64,000 nt of DNA from Mycobacterium sp. MFM001. GTDB lineage: Bacteria; Actinomycetota; Actinomycetes; Mycobacteriales; Mycobacteriaceae. Below the pieces are notes generated by a model that was not told the origin of the DNA, searched no databases, and saw nothing but the letters and a program-made list of their open reading frames with translations. Location: positions 16,149 through 80,148 of the forward strand of contig NZ_BFAB01000016.1 in the NCBI RefSeq assembly GCF_003402475.1, read 5' to 3'. The position numbers were made by a program, and so were the translations under genes. Positions 17,645 through 26,213 of the stretch are shown one piece after another (positions within the stretch are counted from its first letter, which is position 1; every line of letters begins with the position of its first letter).

Positions 17645-18621
17645 TGCCCAAACTCAGCAACGTCTGGCGTAGGCGCATCAAGGCCGCAACACACGGCACC
17701 GGCCGAGTCATCCTGGCCGTCCTCGTCGTCACCTCATCGGTCAGCGGCGCGGGAACGCTCAAACGATGGCTGTTGCCCGACCCGCCCCCGCCCATCGCCG
17801 ACATCTCGTTTGACACCATCAACCAAACCGACCTGGTCAAAGCTTTCGCCATCGACTGCGTCACCACCTACCTGACCGCAGCCAGCGCTCAAGGCACAGA
17901 CCTCTCGCGATGCTTTCCCAACGCCTCGAGGCTGACCGTGCCATCCACCCCCGGGCTGATCGTCACCGCACCCGCCGCCTACGCCAAACGCACCGGCCCG
18001 GACCGCGCGAATCTTCGCACCTACGGAGTGCTGGTGGGCGTCACCGAACAGCCCTACGCCACAGCCACTCCCGAACGCAACTACTACCAAATCCCGCTCG
18101 GCGTCTACGGCGGCGACGCCGTGCGCGCACTGGACAACCTGGCCCGCCTCGACGAACCACCCGCTGGCGTCGACGTCGAACTCGGCTACCCTGCCACCAT
18201 CCCCGCCAACCACCCGATCGCCACCCTGTTATCGGGATTCATCACCGCCTACCTGACCAACAGTCCCTGCATCTCAGGAACCGGCCAGGGCCAAGCCGCG
18301 GCGTGCCAGCCCGTCGGTAGCTTGGATCGCTACATCACCACCGACTCGCGGATCAAACCCGTCAAACACCCCTACGCCAGCGTCACGGTGACCGGTGTGC
18401 AATCGATCGCCAACCCTCCCGACATACCGGCGGAAAACTTCACCTTGTCGGCGCGAGTGACGGTTTCGGCCCGATCAGCCCAATACACCCCCTACGACCT
18501 GTCCTATCCCCTCACCATCCGAGCCACCGGCGGCAACTGGTTCGTCGCCGCCATCCAACCGGTTCCCGCACTCGCCGACGCCGACCCCGAACCACCAACC
18601 CCCGCACCGCCAAAGCACTAG
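17644..18621 (+). CDS. TcpC/VirB8-like conjugation protein
   Basis: A 325-residue bitopic membrane protein: N-terminal basic segment, one transmembrane stretch ('TGRVILAVLVVTSSVSGAG', about 19-37), then two NTF2-like alpha-beta halves. The first half includes 'AFAIDCVTTYLTAAS' and 'GVLVGVTEQPYATATPERNYY'; the second 'ATLLSGFITAYLTN', 'SLDRYITTDSRIKPV' and 'LSYPLTIRATGGNWFVAAIQP'. This matches the TcpC family of Gram-positive conjugation systems, the structural counterpart of VirB8. It would sit in the inner membrane with its domains outside the cytoplasm. Translationally coupled to the gene before it. Confidence 0.82.
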   Translation: MPKLSNVWRRRIKAATHGTGRVILAVLVVTSSVSGAGTLKRWLLPDPPPPIADISFDTINQTDLVKAFAIDCVTTYLTAASAQGTDLSRCFPNASRLTVPSTPGLIVTAPAAYAKRTGPDRANLRTYGVLVGVTEQPYATATPERNYYQIPLGVYGGDAVRALDNLARLDEPPAGVDVELGYPATIPANHPIATLLSGFITAYLTNSPCISGTGQGQAAACQPVGSLDRYITTDSRIKPVKHPYASVTVTGVQSIANPPDIPAENFTLSARVTVSARSAQYTPYDLSYPLTIRATGGNWFVAAIQPVPALADADPEPPTPAPPKH

Positions 18622-18673
18622 GCGCGAAAGCCTCAATGCCCCAACCGAACCCAGGTAAAGGAGAACCAACGCA

Positions 18674-18952
18674 ATGAACACATCCGTGATGGCGGCATCC
18701 GGCCTCATGGGCATGGGCCAAGAAATGTATTTGCTCATCGCCGGCCTCGGTGGGCTGGGCGCACTCGCCGCCGGAATCCTTGTCTCTCTTAAGACGGCCG
18801 TAAAACTTGGGTTCGGCACGGCGATCGCTGTTTTCTTCATGGGGGTGGGGCTGTCGGTGTGCATCCTCAACGCCGTCGGATTCCGCGACATGGGCGTGCA
18901 CGAGCTGCGCGACCGCACCGGCTACTCGCCAGGCATCTACTCCGGGCGATGA
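18674..18952 (+). CDS. Small two-TM conjugation protein
   Basis: A 92-residue protein with two hydrophobic stretches ('YLLIAGLGGLGALAAGILV' and 'GFGTAIAVFFMGVGLSVCIL') separated by a short basic loop, then a charged C-terminus. AAAGGAG is seven to twelve bases before ATG 18674. The size and position, just before the TcpE-like and VirB4 genes, are like VirB2/VirB3/TcpD-type small subunits of T4SS, but the sequence is too short to choose among them. Its stop overlaps the next start (ATGA). Confidence 0.7.
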   Translation: MNTSVMAASGLMGMGQEMYLLIAGLGGLGALAAGILVSLKTAVKLGFGTAIAVFFMGVGLSVCILNAVGFRDMGVHELRDRTGYSPGIYSGR

Positions 18953-19380
18953 CCCAGCAAAACGCACCGGTCCACACTGGCGATAACGCCAAGGTCTGGA
19001 CCGGAATTCGTGACATCCCGATCTGGGCTGGCGAGTCATCCACGGGCAACCAACTGCCACTCGGCCCTTACCGCACACCAGAACTCGTCGCGATCGGCAC
19101 CATCAACGTGCCGGCGATCTTCTGGGTCACCCATCACACCCAATCACCGCACGTGTTGATCGTGCTGCTGGGAGCGCCCCTGCTCACTGCGGCCATCGTC
19201 TTGGCCATGAGGGTGCTGCTTCCCAAGGCCCGCCCCCGGCTATCCACCCGAGCCCAATTCCTTTACAACGCCTGGCTACCGCGAGCGGTGATCACTTCTG
19301 CCCCGCCCACACCCACGGCCAGGCCAAAGCCAGTTGGTTCCGCGACTATGCCAAGGACACCCCATGCCGCCCCGCGTTGA
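18949..19380 (+). CDS. TcpE/PrgI-like membrane protein
   Basis: A 143-residue protein: 'RDIPIWAGESSTGNQLPLGP' leads into two closely spaced hydrophobic stretches ('LVAIGTINVPAIFWVT' and 'VLIVLLGAPLLTAAIVLAM'), then a basic tail. The plan, length and position directly before the VirB4 ATPase match the TcpE/PrgI group that anchors VirB4-type ATPases in Gram-positive systems. Start ATG 18949 overlaps the preceding stop. The 3' end overlaps the VirB4 start by 17 bases. Confidence 0.7.
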   Translation: MTQQNAPVHTGDNAKVWTGIRDIPIWAGESSTGNQLPLGPYRTPELVAIGTINVPAIFWVTHHTQSPHVLIVLLGAPLLTAAIVLAMRVLLPKARPRLSTRAQFLYNAWLPRAVITSAPPTPTARPKPVGSATMPRTPHAAPR

Positions 19381-21901
19381 CCGTTCATTCGACCCGCCAC
19401 AGAAGGTGATCGGTAACCTGCGCTACACCCGCACCGGCGTCTACGCCGACTATCTGATCCATGGCCTGCCGCTGACCATGCGACCACTGCCCGTATGGGA
19501 ACGCGGGGCCCGGCTCACCCGCAACCTCGGCCGCAACCTTCCTTCTGGGTCACAGCTATTCGGGCTGCTGGCCTGCGAAGACCAAGACCGCATCCTGTCC
19601 AACATCCTCGGCCGTCACGACGACAAGCCCGCATGGGTTTCACACTGCCGCCGCTGGGAACCCATGGTCGCCGACCCGCTGCAGACCGGACACCACACCG
19701 GACCCCAACAGCGAGTGCACTGGCTGACCATCCCGGTGGACTCCGGCCGGCTCGGCCGCACCGTCACCGGTAAAGCCGAAAAACTCGGGAAATGGATCAT
19801 CGGCCGCGACCCCGACTCCGAGGCCTCCGTGGCCGCCTACACACAACTGGCCCACGAAATCATCGCCGCACTGCCCGACGAATTTCACACCACCGCCGCC
19901 ACCCCCGCCCAGATCCGCTGGCACCACCGCCACATCGCACTGCGCGGCGTATTCACCGCGCCCCTGCCCCACCCCTTCGAAGGCCCACACACCCTGCCCG
20001 GCAGCGCATTTGGGCGCTGGCATTTCGACGAAGGCGCCAACCTCGATCGCCAGCTGCGCTGGTGGCCCAGCCGCCACTCGGTGGTGCGCATTCAAGAACT
20101 CGACGAACACGCCAACCTTGTCGGCCCGGTCAGCTACCAAGCAATGCTGGCCGTCGACCAATTCCCCGCCCGCGGTGTGCGCTTCCCCAAAGCCGCATAT
20201 CTGCGCGCCCTCGACAACGTCGACACCCTCGCCACCATCGACTGGGTTCAGCATCTGAACCTGCGCACCCCCGACCAAGCCCTGGCCGCCAATCGCCGCA
20301 ACGCCAAAAACATCGAAGACCAGCAGCGCCAACGCGCAGCCAAACGCGACGCCGCCGACGCTGAAGACCTCGCCAACAAGCTCGATGCCACCCTGGACTA
20401 CTCCAGCGAACTCAACGCCAACCCCACCGAACGCGAACTCGACGGCACCCCCGTCATCGCCGTCGGCGCGGCCTCCATCGAGGTGATCGAAGACGCGGTC
20501 AAACAGATCCGCCAAGAACTCGACTCGGTTGCCATCGCATTCAGCCGCCGCCGCGGATCACACCGGGCGCTGTGGAAAGCCTTCAACCCCGGAAGCGAAA
20601 CCACCAGCCCCCTCGACGAATACCGCAACCCCACAACCGCACACCGGTGGGCCCGCTTCATGCCGCTGACCTCCGACGAATGCGGCAACTCCACCGGAAG
20701 CCCCCTCGCGGTCAACCAAAACACCATGCGCCCGCGCATCATCCTGCACGATCCCGAAGGCACCGCTCGACGCAACCACAACACAGGCCTAGGCATTGTC
20801 GGCGAGCCAGGCGGCGGCAAATCCAACCGCGCCAAACTCTCCGCCGCCGAACTCGCCCTGCGCGGCGCCCAAGTCAGAGTGTTCGATCCCGGCAAGCACG
20901 CCGAATGGGCCAAGGCACTGCGAACCATCCCCGACGCGCACGCGTTCGACCCCACCCAGGCCGACATATCCCTGGACCCGCTGGTGATCTTCCCCGACGA
21001 GGAAGCAGCCAGCAAAGCCGCCGACCACATCCTGCCCCTCATCGGCGTCAACCCACTTAGCGTCATGCGCGCCCAATTCGAAGTCGCACTGCGCCCAGAT
21101 AACCGCGAACGCAACGGAATCCGGCGCATGCGCGACCTCATCGAATACCTGCGAGCCCAACCCAACCCACACGACAACGAGCTGCTGCTGCGGCTCGAGG
21201 CCGCGGCCGCCTCCCACTACACCCAGGCACTCTTCGATCCGCACCGCAAACCCTATTTAACGGCCGACTCCCAGGTCACCATCTGGCTGACCCGCAACCT
21301 AGCCCTGCCCGACGCCGACGACATCCGCGCCGCGGTCAACGGCGGATTAGATCTGCAACCCCGCCAACTAGCGGCCATGGCCATCTATGGCTTACTCGTC
21401 GACCTCGAGCAACAGCAACTGTTTGCGCGCCCAGACCAGTTCGGCACCATCATCTTTGAAGAGTGCGCCGAACTATTGGCATACCCACCCGGTGCCCGCG
21501 CCGCCCACCGCGTCACCACCCAAGGACGCAAGCACAACACCGGCATTTGGCTCATCACCCAAGACTTTCATCACCTACAGCGCATGGGCAGCGAGTTCAT
21601 CACCCAGAAATGGTTATTCCGTATCACCAATGAAACCCTGGCCGAACAAACGCTGGAATGGGCCGGCATCGATCCCGAGCTCTACCCCGACGTCGTGCAG
21701 TCCTACGTCGAAGACACCAGCCCCGCCAACACCTCCCTGACCGCCGGCGACGAGGACGAGATCGGCTACGTCGAACCACACCGGCGCGGCGAAGGATTCA
21801 TCGTCGACGAATTCCGCCGCCACGCCCGCGCCAAATTCTTCGGCGCCCCCACACCCCAGCTCGCCGCCGACCTCGACAGCACCCCGCCGGTGGCGGCATG
21901 A
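19364..21901 (+). CDS. VirB4-like T4SS ATPase
   Basis: An 845-residue AAA ATPase that powers the conjugation channel. An N-terminal CagE/VirB4-type region ('GNLRYTRTGVYADYLIHGLP', 'HWLTIPVDSGRLGRTV') precedes Walker A 'GEPGGGKSN' at 480-488 and Walker B 'IIFEECAEL' with E699/E700; later 'TQGRKHNTGIWLITQD' and 'QKWLFRITNETLAEQTLEW' are typical VirB4 C-terminal motifs. ATG 19364 is chosen over the earlier 19334 start because AAGGA lies just before it and the protein then begins with a conserved-looking 'MPPRVDRSFDPPQKVIG'. The stop overlaps the next ATG. Confidence 0.93.
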   Translation: MPPRVDRSFDPPQKVIGNLRYTRTGVYADYLIHGLPLTMRPLPVWERGARLTRNLGRNLPSGSQLFGLLACEDQDRILSNILGRHDDKPAWVSHCRRWEPMVADPLQTGHHTGPQQRVHWLTIPVDSGRLGRTVTGKAEKLGKWIIGRDPDSEASVAAYTQLAHEIIAALPDEFHTTAATPAQIRWHHRHIALRGVFTAPLPHPFEGPHTLPGSAFGRWHFDEGANLDRQLRWWPSRHSVVRIQELDEHANLVGPVSYQAMLAVDQFPARGVRFPKAAYLRALDNVDTLATIDWVQHLNLRTPDQALAANRRNAKNIEDQQRQRAAKRDAADAEDLANKLDATLDYSSELNANPTERELDGTPVIAVGAASIEVIEDAVKQIRQELDSVAIAFSRRRGSHRALWKAFNPGSETTSPLDEYRNPTTAHRWARFMPLTSDECGNSTGSPLAVNQNTMRPRIILHDPEGTARRNHNTGLGIVGEPGGGKSNRAKLSAAELALRGAQVRVFDPGKHAEWAKALRTIPDAHAFDPTQADISLDPLVIFPDEEAASKAADHILPLIGVNPLSVMRAQFEVALRPDNRERNGIRRMRDLIEYLRAQPNPHDNELLLRLEAAAASHYTQALFDPHRKPYLTADSQVTIWLTRNLALPDADDIRAAVNGGLDLQPRQLAAMAIYGLLVDLEQQQLFARPDQFGTIIFEECAELLAYPPGARAAHRVTTQGRKHNTGIWLITQDFHHLQRMGSEFITQKWLFRITNETLAEQTLEWAGIDPELYPDVVQSYVEDTSPANTSLTAGDEDEIGYVEPHRRGEGFIVDEFRRHARAKFFGAPTPQLAADLDSTPPVAA

Positions 21902-24054
21902 GCCAGCCCGCCCGCACCGATTTGCTCGCCGCATGGCTGGCCGAACACCCCCGCGCCCGCCAACTCGTCACCCTCGTGACCACCATGCATGCCCTGGCGT
22001 TGTGGGCGGTGGTCAGCGCGCCGTCAGCCGCCGCCGCGACCGGAGGTGCCGCCCTGGGCTGGACCGGGCTCAAAGACAGCTACGGTGTGCCGCTCAAGGA
22101 CTACTTCCTGTCCGTCGTCGACACCCCCGAAGCCGTCACCAACAACGGACAAGGGGTATCGCTGCTCGAACCGTCCTCCGTGCTCAAGTGGGCCGGCCAA
22201 GCAATCCAGACCGGCATCACCCACTCCACCGCCGCATGGTGGCTCACCACCACCACCGGCTTCTACATCTTCATCGTCGGCGTCGCGCTGTGGCTGCTGC
22301 GTTTCGCCCTGTCCGGCACCTGGCTGGTCACGGTCGCCCAAATCACCCGGCCCGTCTACAACGCCGTCACCACCGTGGCCAACCAGCTCTACCTGGGACC
22401 CATCACCATCACCTTGTGCGCGATCATCGGCGGAATCAACATCCTGCGCGGCCACCGCGGCCGCGGCTGGGCCATCATCGGCACCGGCGTGCTGTTCACC
22501 GTGTTGCTGCTGACCGTGTTCGCCGACCCCATCACCGACCTCTACAGCGACCACGGGCTCCTGGCGATCGGGCGCGCCACCGGATTTTCCATCGCCCAAG
22601 CCACCCGCGGCGGACCCTACGCCCCCAGCCAACCGCTCGATGCCCAACTGGGCGCCATGCTGGCCCAACTCGTCACCGCCGGCGTGCGCCACCCACTGCA
22701 AGTCGTCAACTTCGGCTTCGTCGTCGACGACGTCGGCACCTGTGCAGGCGCCTGGTCGCGAGCCATCAGCGCCGCCAACGGTCAAGGACCCGGACCCGCG
22801 CACGCCATGGCCAATTGCGGTGCGCCCCAAGCACTCGCTCACGCCCAACAGCTCGGCGGCGGCGACGCGGTACTGGCGATCGTCTTCCTGCTCGCAGGCG
22901 CGGTGTTCTCGCTGTTCATCTGGTACGTGGCCATCAGCACCTTCCTCGTCGGACTCAAAGCCGGCTACTACGGCACCGTCCTGGCGCCCTCATTCATGGT
23001 CGGCATGACCGGTCTGGCCGAACGCTCCCTGGCCTACGCCAAACACTGCGGCTGGCAACTCCTCATCCACGCCGTCGAAATGGCCGTCTACACAGCATTT
23101 CTAGGCATCGTCGTGGTGTGGCTGGCCTGGACCCTGACCACCCCGATGCTCGGCACCGGCACCATCACCGTCGCCCCACGCATGCTCATCATGATGCTCG
23201 CCTCCATCGCAGCACTGCTGTTATTCCGCTACATCGACAAGCAATTCCACGCCGACGGCATCGGCACCATTGCCCGCACCATCCACACCGCCGCCGGCGA
23301 CACCGCCCGACGAGGCCGCCGCCAATACAACGAGGCACGCGCCCACATCGACCAAGCCCGCACCCTGTCCGGGCGCCTGCGTGACCGCTACCGGCGCAAC
23401 CGCGACAGCGACGACAACGACACCGACGACACGTCGAGCACCACCACGCCCGGCTTCGACACCTTCAAACCCCGCAGCTCCACCCGAAAAACCCAACCCA
23501 CCCCAGGCGCCTCCACCATCGCCAAACCGGGCACCGCCACCCGCGATGGCGCCCGGGCCACCGCGAAAACCGGTGCCGCCCAGACCGCCGAGGCCACCGC
23601 CGCCGCTGCCACCCGCACCGCTGCCGGAACCGCCGCCCGCGCCGCCGCCGACGTCGCAGCCCCCGAAATCGCCATCCCCGCCGCCGCTGTCGCCGCCGCC
23701 GGCCACGCCGCACACAAACACCGCCAACACCACACACCAGCCACCGACAACCACCCCGGCACCGACACGTCATCACGCTCGCGGCGCAACAACAACCGTT
23801 CGCCCGAGCGCACCGATCAGCCTGCGGCCGACATCGGCCACAGCACCTTCTCCCCCCGCCCCGCTACCGACCGGGGACACGGACGCGACGTCACACCCAC
23901 CGCCACGGACGTCGCACCAACCGGAATCGAAGCCCCACCCCTTGACGGCGACAACCGCAGATCCCGGAGCGCCCGCGACGATGATGGTGCGCCCCTAGAA
24001 TTTGGGTCAGTGCGCCGGCCCGGCACCCCAGCGACCCGCGAAGGCGAACAGTGA
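21898..24054 (+). CDS. VirB6/TrbL-like polytopic channel protein
   Basis: A 718-residue protein. Residues 1-45 resemble a signal-anchor ending 'APSAAAATGG'. At least six more hydrophobic segments follow ('TGFYIFIVGVALWLLRFAL', 'LYLGPITITLCAIIGGINIL', 'GWAIIGTGVLFTVLLLTVFA', 'AVLAIVFLLAGAVFSLFIWY', 'MAVYTAFLGIVVVWLAWTL', 'MLIMMLASIAALLLF'). The last 260 residues are a charged then Ala/Thr-rich disordered tail. The plan and the position directly after VirB4 match VirB6/TcpH-type translocation-channel proteins. Start ATG 21898 overlaps the virB4 stop; its own stop overlaps the eccA start. Confidence 0.82.
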   Translation: MSQPARTDLLAAWLAEHPRARQLVTLVTTMHALALWAVVSAPSAAAATGGAALGWTGLKDSYGVPLKDYFLSVVDTPEAVTNNGQGVSLLEPSSVLKWAGQAIQTGITHSTAAWWLTTTTGFYIFIVGVALWLLRFALSGTWLVTVAQITRPVYNAVTTVANQLYLGPITITLCAIIGGINILRGHRGRGWAIIGTGVLFTVLLLTVFADPITDLYSDHGLLAIGRATGFSIAQATRGGPYAPSQPLDAQLGAMLAQLVTAGVRHPLQVVNFGFVVDDVGTCAGAWSRAISAANGQGPGPAHAMANCGAPQALAHAQQLGGGDAVLAIVFLLAGAVFSLFIWYVAISTFLVGLKAGYYGTVLAPSFMVGMTGLAERSLAYAKHCGWQLLIHAVEMAVYTAFLGIVVVWLAWTLTTPMLGTGTITVAPRMLIMMLASIAALLLFRYIDKQFHADGIGTIARTIHTAAGDTARRGRRQYNEARAHIDQARTLSGRLRDRYRRNRDSDDNDTDDTSSTTTPGFDTFKPRSSTRKTQPTPGASTIAKPGTATRDGARATAKTGAAQTAEATAAAATRTAAGTAARAAADVAAPEIAIPAAAVAAAGHAAHKHRQHHTPATDNHPGTDTSSRSRRNNNRSPERTDQPAADIGHSTFSPRPATDRGHGRDVTPTATDVAPTGIEAPPLDGDNRRSRSARDDDGAPLEFGSVRRPGTPATREGEQ

Positions 24055-25868
24055 ACGCACGCGACTACCTCGACACCGGCATCACCGCGCTCGGCCTGCT
24101 CGACGGCCAGCCCGCCGACCCCGACCAAGCCCGCATCGCGTTCCGCCGGGCCATCGACCTCGACGCCACCATGTGCGATGCCTGGGTCGGACTGGCCGCC
24201 GCCGGCGACACCAGCGTCACCACCCTGCGCAACGCGCACCACACCAGCGCCACCCTGCACCGCGAAACACGCCGTTTGGGCCTAGCCGACGACGACCTAC
24301 GCCCCGTCATCCCCGCACCCAGCGGCTACCTTGCCCTCTACCCCACCACCCCCATCGGGCTTGCCCTTGCTCACGTCGCGGGCCTGATCACCGCCAACGA
24401 CTACGACAGCGCCGAAAAAGCGCTCGACGACATCGACATCACCCGCGAACCCGCCCAACAGGCCCTGCACCGTTTCATCGGCGCCTCCCTGCACTTCGTC
24501 ACCCACCGCTGGCCCGACGTCCTGTCCTGGACATCCCGGCCCGCCGCACACACCGCGCCGATCATTGAAGACGCCACCACGCTGCTGGCCGGCATCGCCC
24601 ACACCGGACTCGGCCAATTCGACACCGCACTCTCAGTGCTACAACCGCTGACCCCGCCGCGCGTGCCGGAAACCATCGCCGCCGACGCAGCCCTCTACCG
24701 CGGTCTATGCCACCGCGCCCAAGGCGACGAACCCGCAGCCCGCACCCAATTCCGGGCCGCCACCATCGACGGGCAACTGCGGCCCGCCGCCGCCACCGCC
24801 CTCGCCGACCCCACCTACGGACCCATCGTCACCACCGCCGAAGCCATCGCCGCCCGCACCGACCGCTGGAACCCCGACTCCGGCCCCAGCACAGACGAAC
24901 TGCAACGCCAACACGACCGCGAAAAAGCCCAACAAGTCCTTCAAGCCGCCGAAGGCGCCCTCACCGAATTCGTCGGCCTGCAACGAGTCAAAGAACACGT
25001 CACCGAACTGAAAAACGTCCAACACTACGACCAGATCATGGCCCAACGCGGGCTGGGCGGCGACCAAGACGGCTCACTGCACATGATCCTCGTCGGACCA
25101 CCCGGAACCGCCAAAACCTCCATCGCCCGCATCATCTGCCAAATGTACTTCGGCCTGGGCATCCTGCAATCCCCCGAATTCATCGAAGTCTCCCGCGAAC
25201 AACTGCTCGGCGAACACATCGGCGAAACCGAAGCAAAGACCACCAAGATCCTCGAAAGCGCCTACGGGCGCGCTTTATTCATCGACGAAGCCCCCACCCT
25301 CTACAAAGAGGACCTCGACCGCGACTTCGGCCGCATCGCCCTCGACACCATCATGAAATACGCCGAAGACCACCGCCGCGACATGATGATCTGCCTCGCC
25401 GGCTACGCCACCCCCATGAGCCGAATGCTCTCCGCCAACCCCGGCCTACGCTCCCGCTTCCCTCACAAGCTCGAATTCACCTCAAACACACCCGACGAAA
25501 TCATCGGCATTGCAGACCTCTTCGCCGCCAAATCACACGTCACAATCGCCCAAGAGGCCCGCCACTACTTCGCGAAGGTTGCCAAATGGCTTTGTACCAC
25601 ACCCGTAACCGGCCCCCAACACGGACAAACCCACGGCGACGACAGTCTGCTCATCGACATCGCCGCCAACGGCCGCTATGCACGCAACGTCCTATCCGCA
25701 TGCGCCAAAAAAATGAAGTCACGCATCGCATCCGACCCCACCATCGACATGCTCACCGCCGACCCCGCCACCCTGCGGCTGGTCACCATCGAGGACATGC
25801 GCTCAGCCATCGACGAGGTTCTGACCGCCCACGACATCCACATCCCAGCCGTTGACGCGGCGCGGTAG
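24051..25868 (+). CDS. eccA: EccA-type AAA+ ATPase of the ESX system
   Basis: A 605-residue cytosolic protein. The first 280 residues are TPR-like helices ('DPDQARIAFRRAIDLDATMC') that bind ESX substrates in known EccA proteins; the second half is a CbbX-type AAA+ domain with Walker A 'GPPGTAKTS' at 349-357, Walker B 'LFIDEAPTL' with D412/E413 and an arginine-containing 'NPGLRSRFPHKLEF'. It would act as chaperone/ATPase for Esx, PE/PPE or Esp substrates. GTG 24051 overlaps the stop of the VirB6-like gene, so it is the last gene of the T4SS operon, not of the ESX locus, which is on the opposite strand. This couples the two secretion systems at the level of expression. Confidence 0.93.
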   Translation: MNARDYLDTGITALGLLDGQPADPDQARIAFRRAIDLDATMCDAWVGLAAAGDTSVTTLRNAHHTSATLHRETRRLGLADDDLRPVIPAPSGYLALYPTTPIGLALAHVAGLITANDYDSAEKALDDIDITREPAQQALHRFIGASLHFVTHRWPDVLSWTSRPAAHTAPIIEDATTLLAGIAHTGLGQFDTALSVLQPLTPPRVPETIAADAALYRGLCHRAQGDEPAARTQFRAATIDGQLRPAAATALADPTYGPIVTTAEAIAARTDRWNPDSGPSTDELQRQHDREKAQQVLQAAEGALTEFVGLQRVKEHVTELKNVQHYDQIMAQRGLGGDQDGSLHMILVGPPGTAKTSIARIICQMYFGLGILQSPEFIEVSREQLLGEHIGETEAKTTKILESAYGRALFIDEAPTLYKEDLDRDFGRIALDTIMKYAEDHRRDMMICLAGYATPMSRMLSANPGLRSRFPHKLEFTSNTPDEIIGIADLFAAKSHVTIAQEARHYFAKVAKWLCTTPVTGPQHGQTHGDDSLLIDIAANGRYARNVLSACAKKMKSRIASDPTIDMLTADPATLRLVTIEDMRSAIDEVLTAHDIHIPAVDAAR

Positions 25869-25955
25869 CGCGCCGAGTGTCCCCCAAGTGTGCCCGAATG
25901 CCGATCTGGTCGCCGTCACGGCGAGGTAGCACACCTCGCCGATCCCGACCACGCG

Positions 25956-26213
25956 TTAACCGTTTAGCGGCCGAACGCGGCTAGGACGCGTTGCCATAAC
26001 CCTTGTGGAAACAGCGCCTTGTTCAACGATGTCGAAGAACTCGCGTAGCTCGGCTTCTGCCCGGCATCCGTCGCGCAGAACCTTGTCGAGTAGCTGGTGG
26101 TAGTGCAGAGCGTCTTTGCCGTCGGCGATCAGTGTGTCCAAGTGTTGGTGGAGTTCGGCTTGCGCGCTGTGCTCGATGGCTCTGGCCGCGCGGCCAATCG
26201 CGATGTTGCGGAC
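25956..26213 (-). pseudogene. In-frame continuation of the repeat protein beyond a TGA stop
   Basis: Reading on past the TGA at 26214-26216 in the same frame gives 86 more codons, open to a stop near 25956. The first part, 'RAARAIEHSAQAELHQHLD', is clearly another copy of the repeat 'AASAAAHQAQAALHQHLD' found three times upstream. The remainder is helical ('YHQLLDKVLRDGCRAEAELR'). It is therefore the separated C-terminal end of the gene at 26217-27692: either a nonsense mutation, or a site of stop-codon readthrough. TTG 26141 could start a 61-residue fragment, but I see no good ribosome site. Confidence 0.55.
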
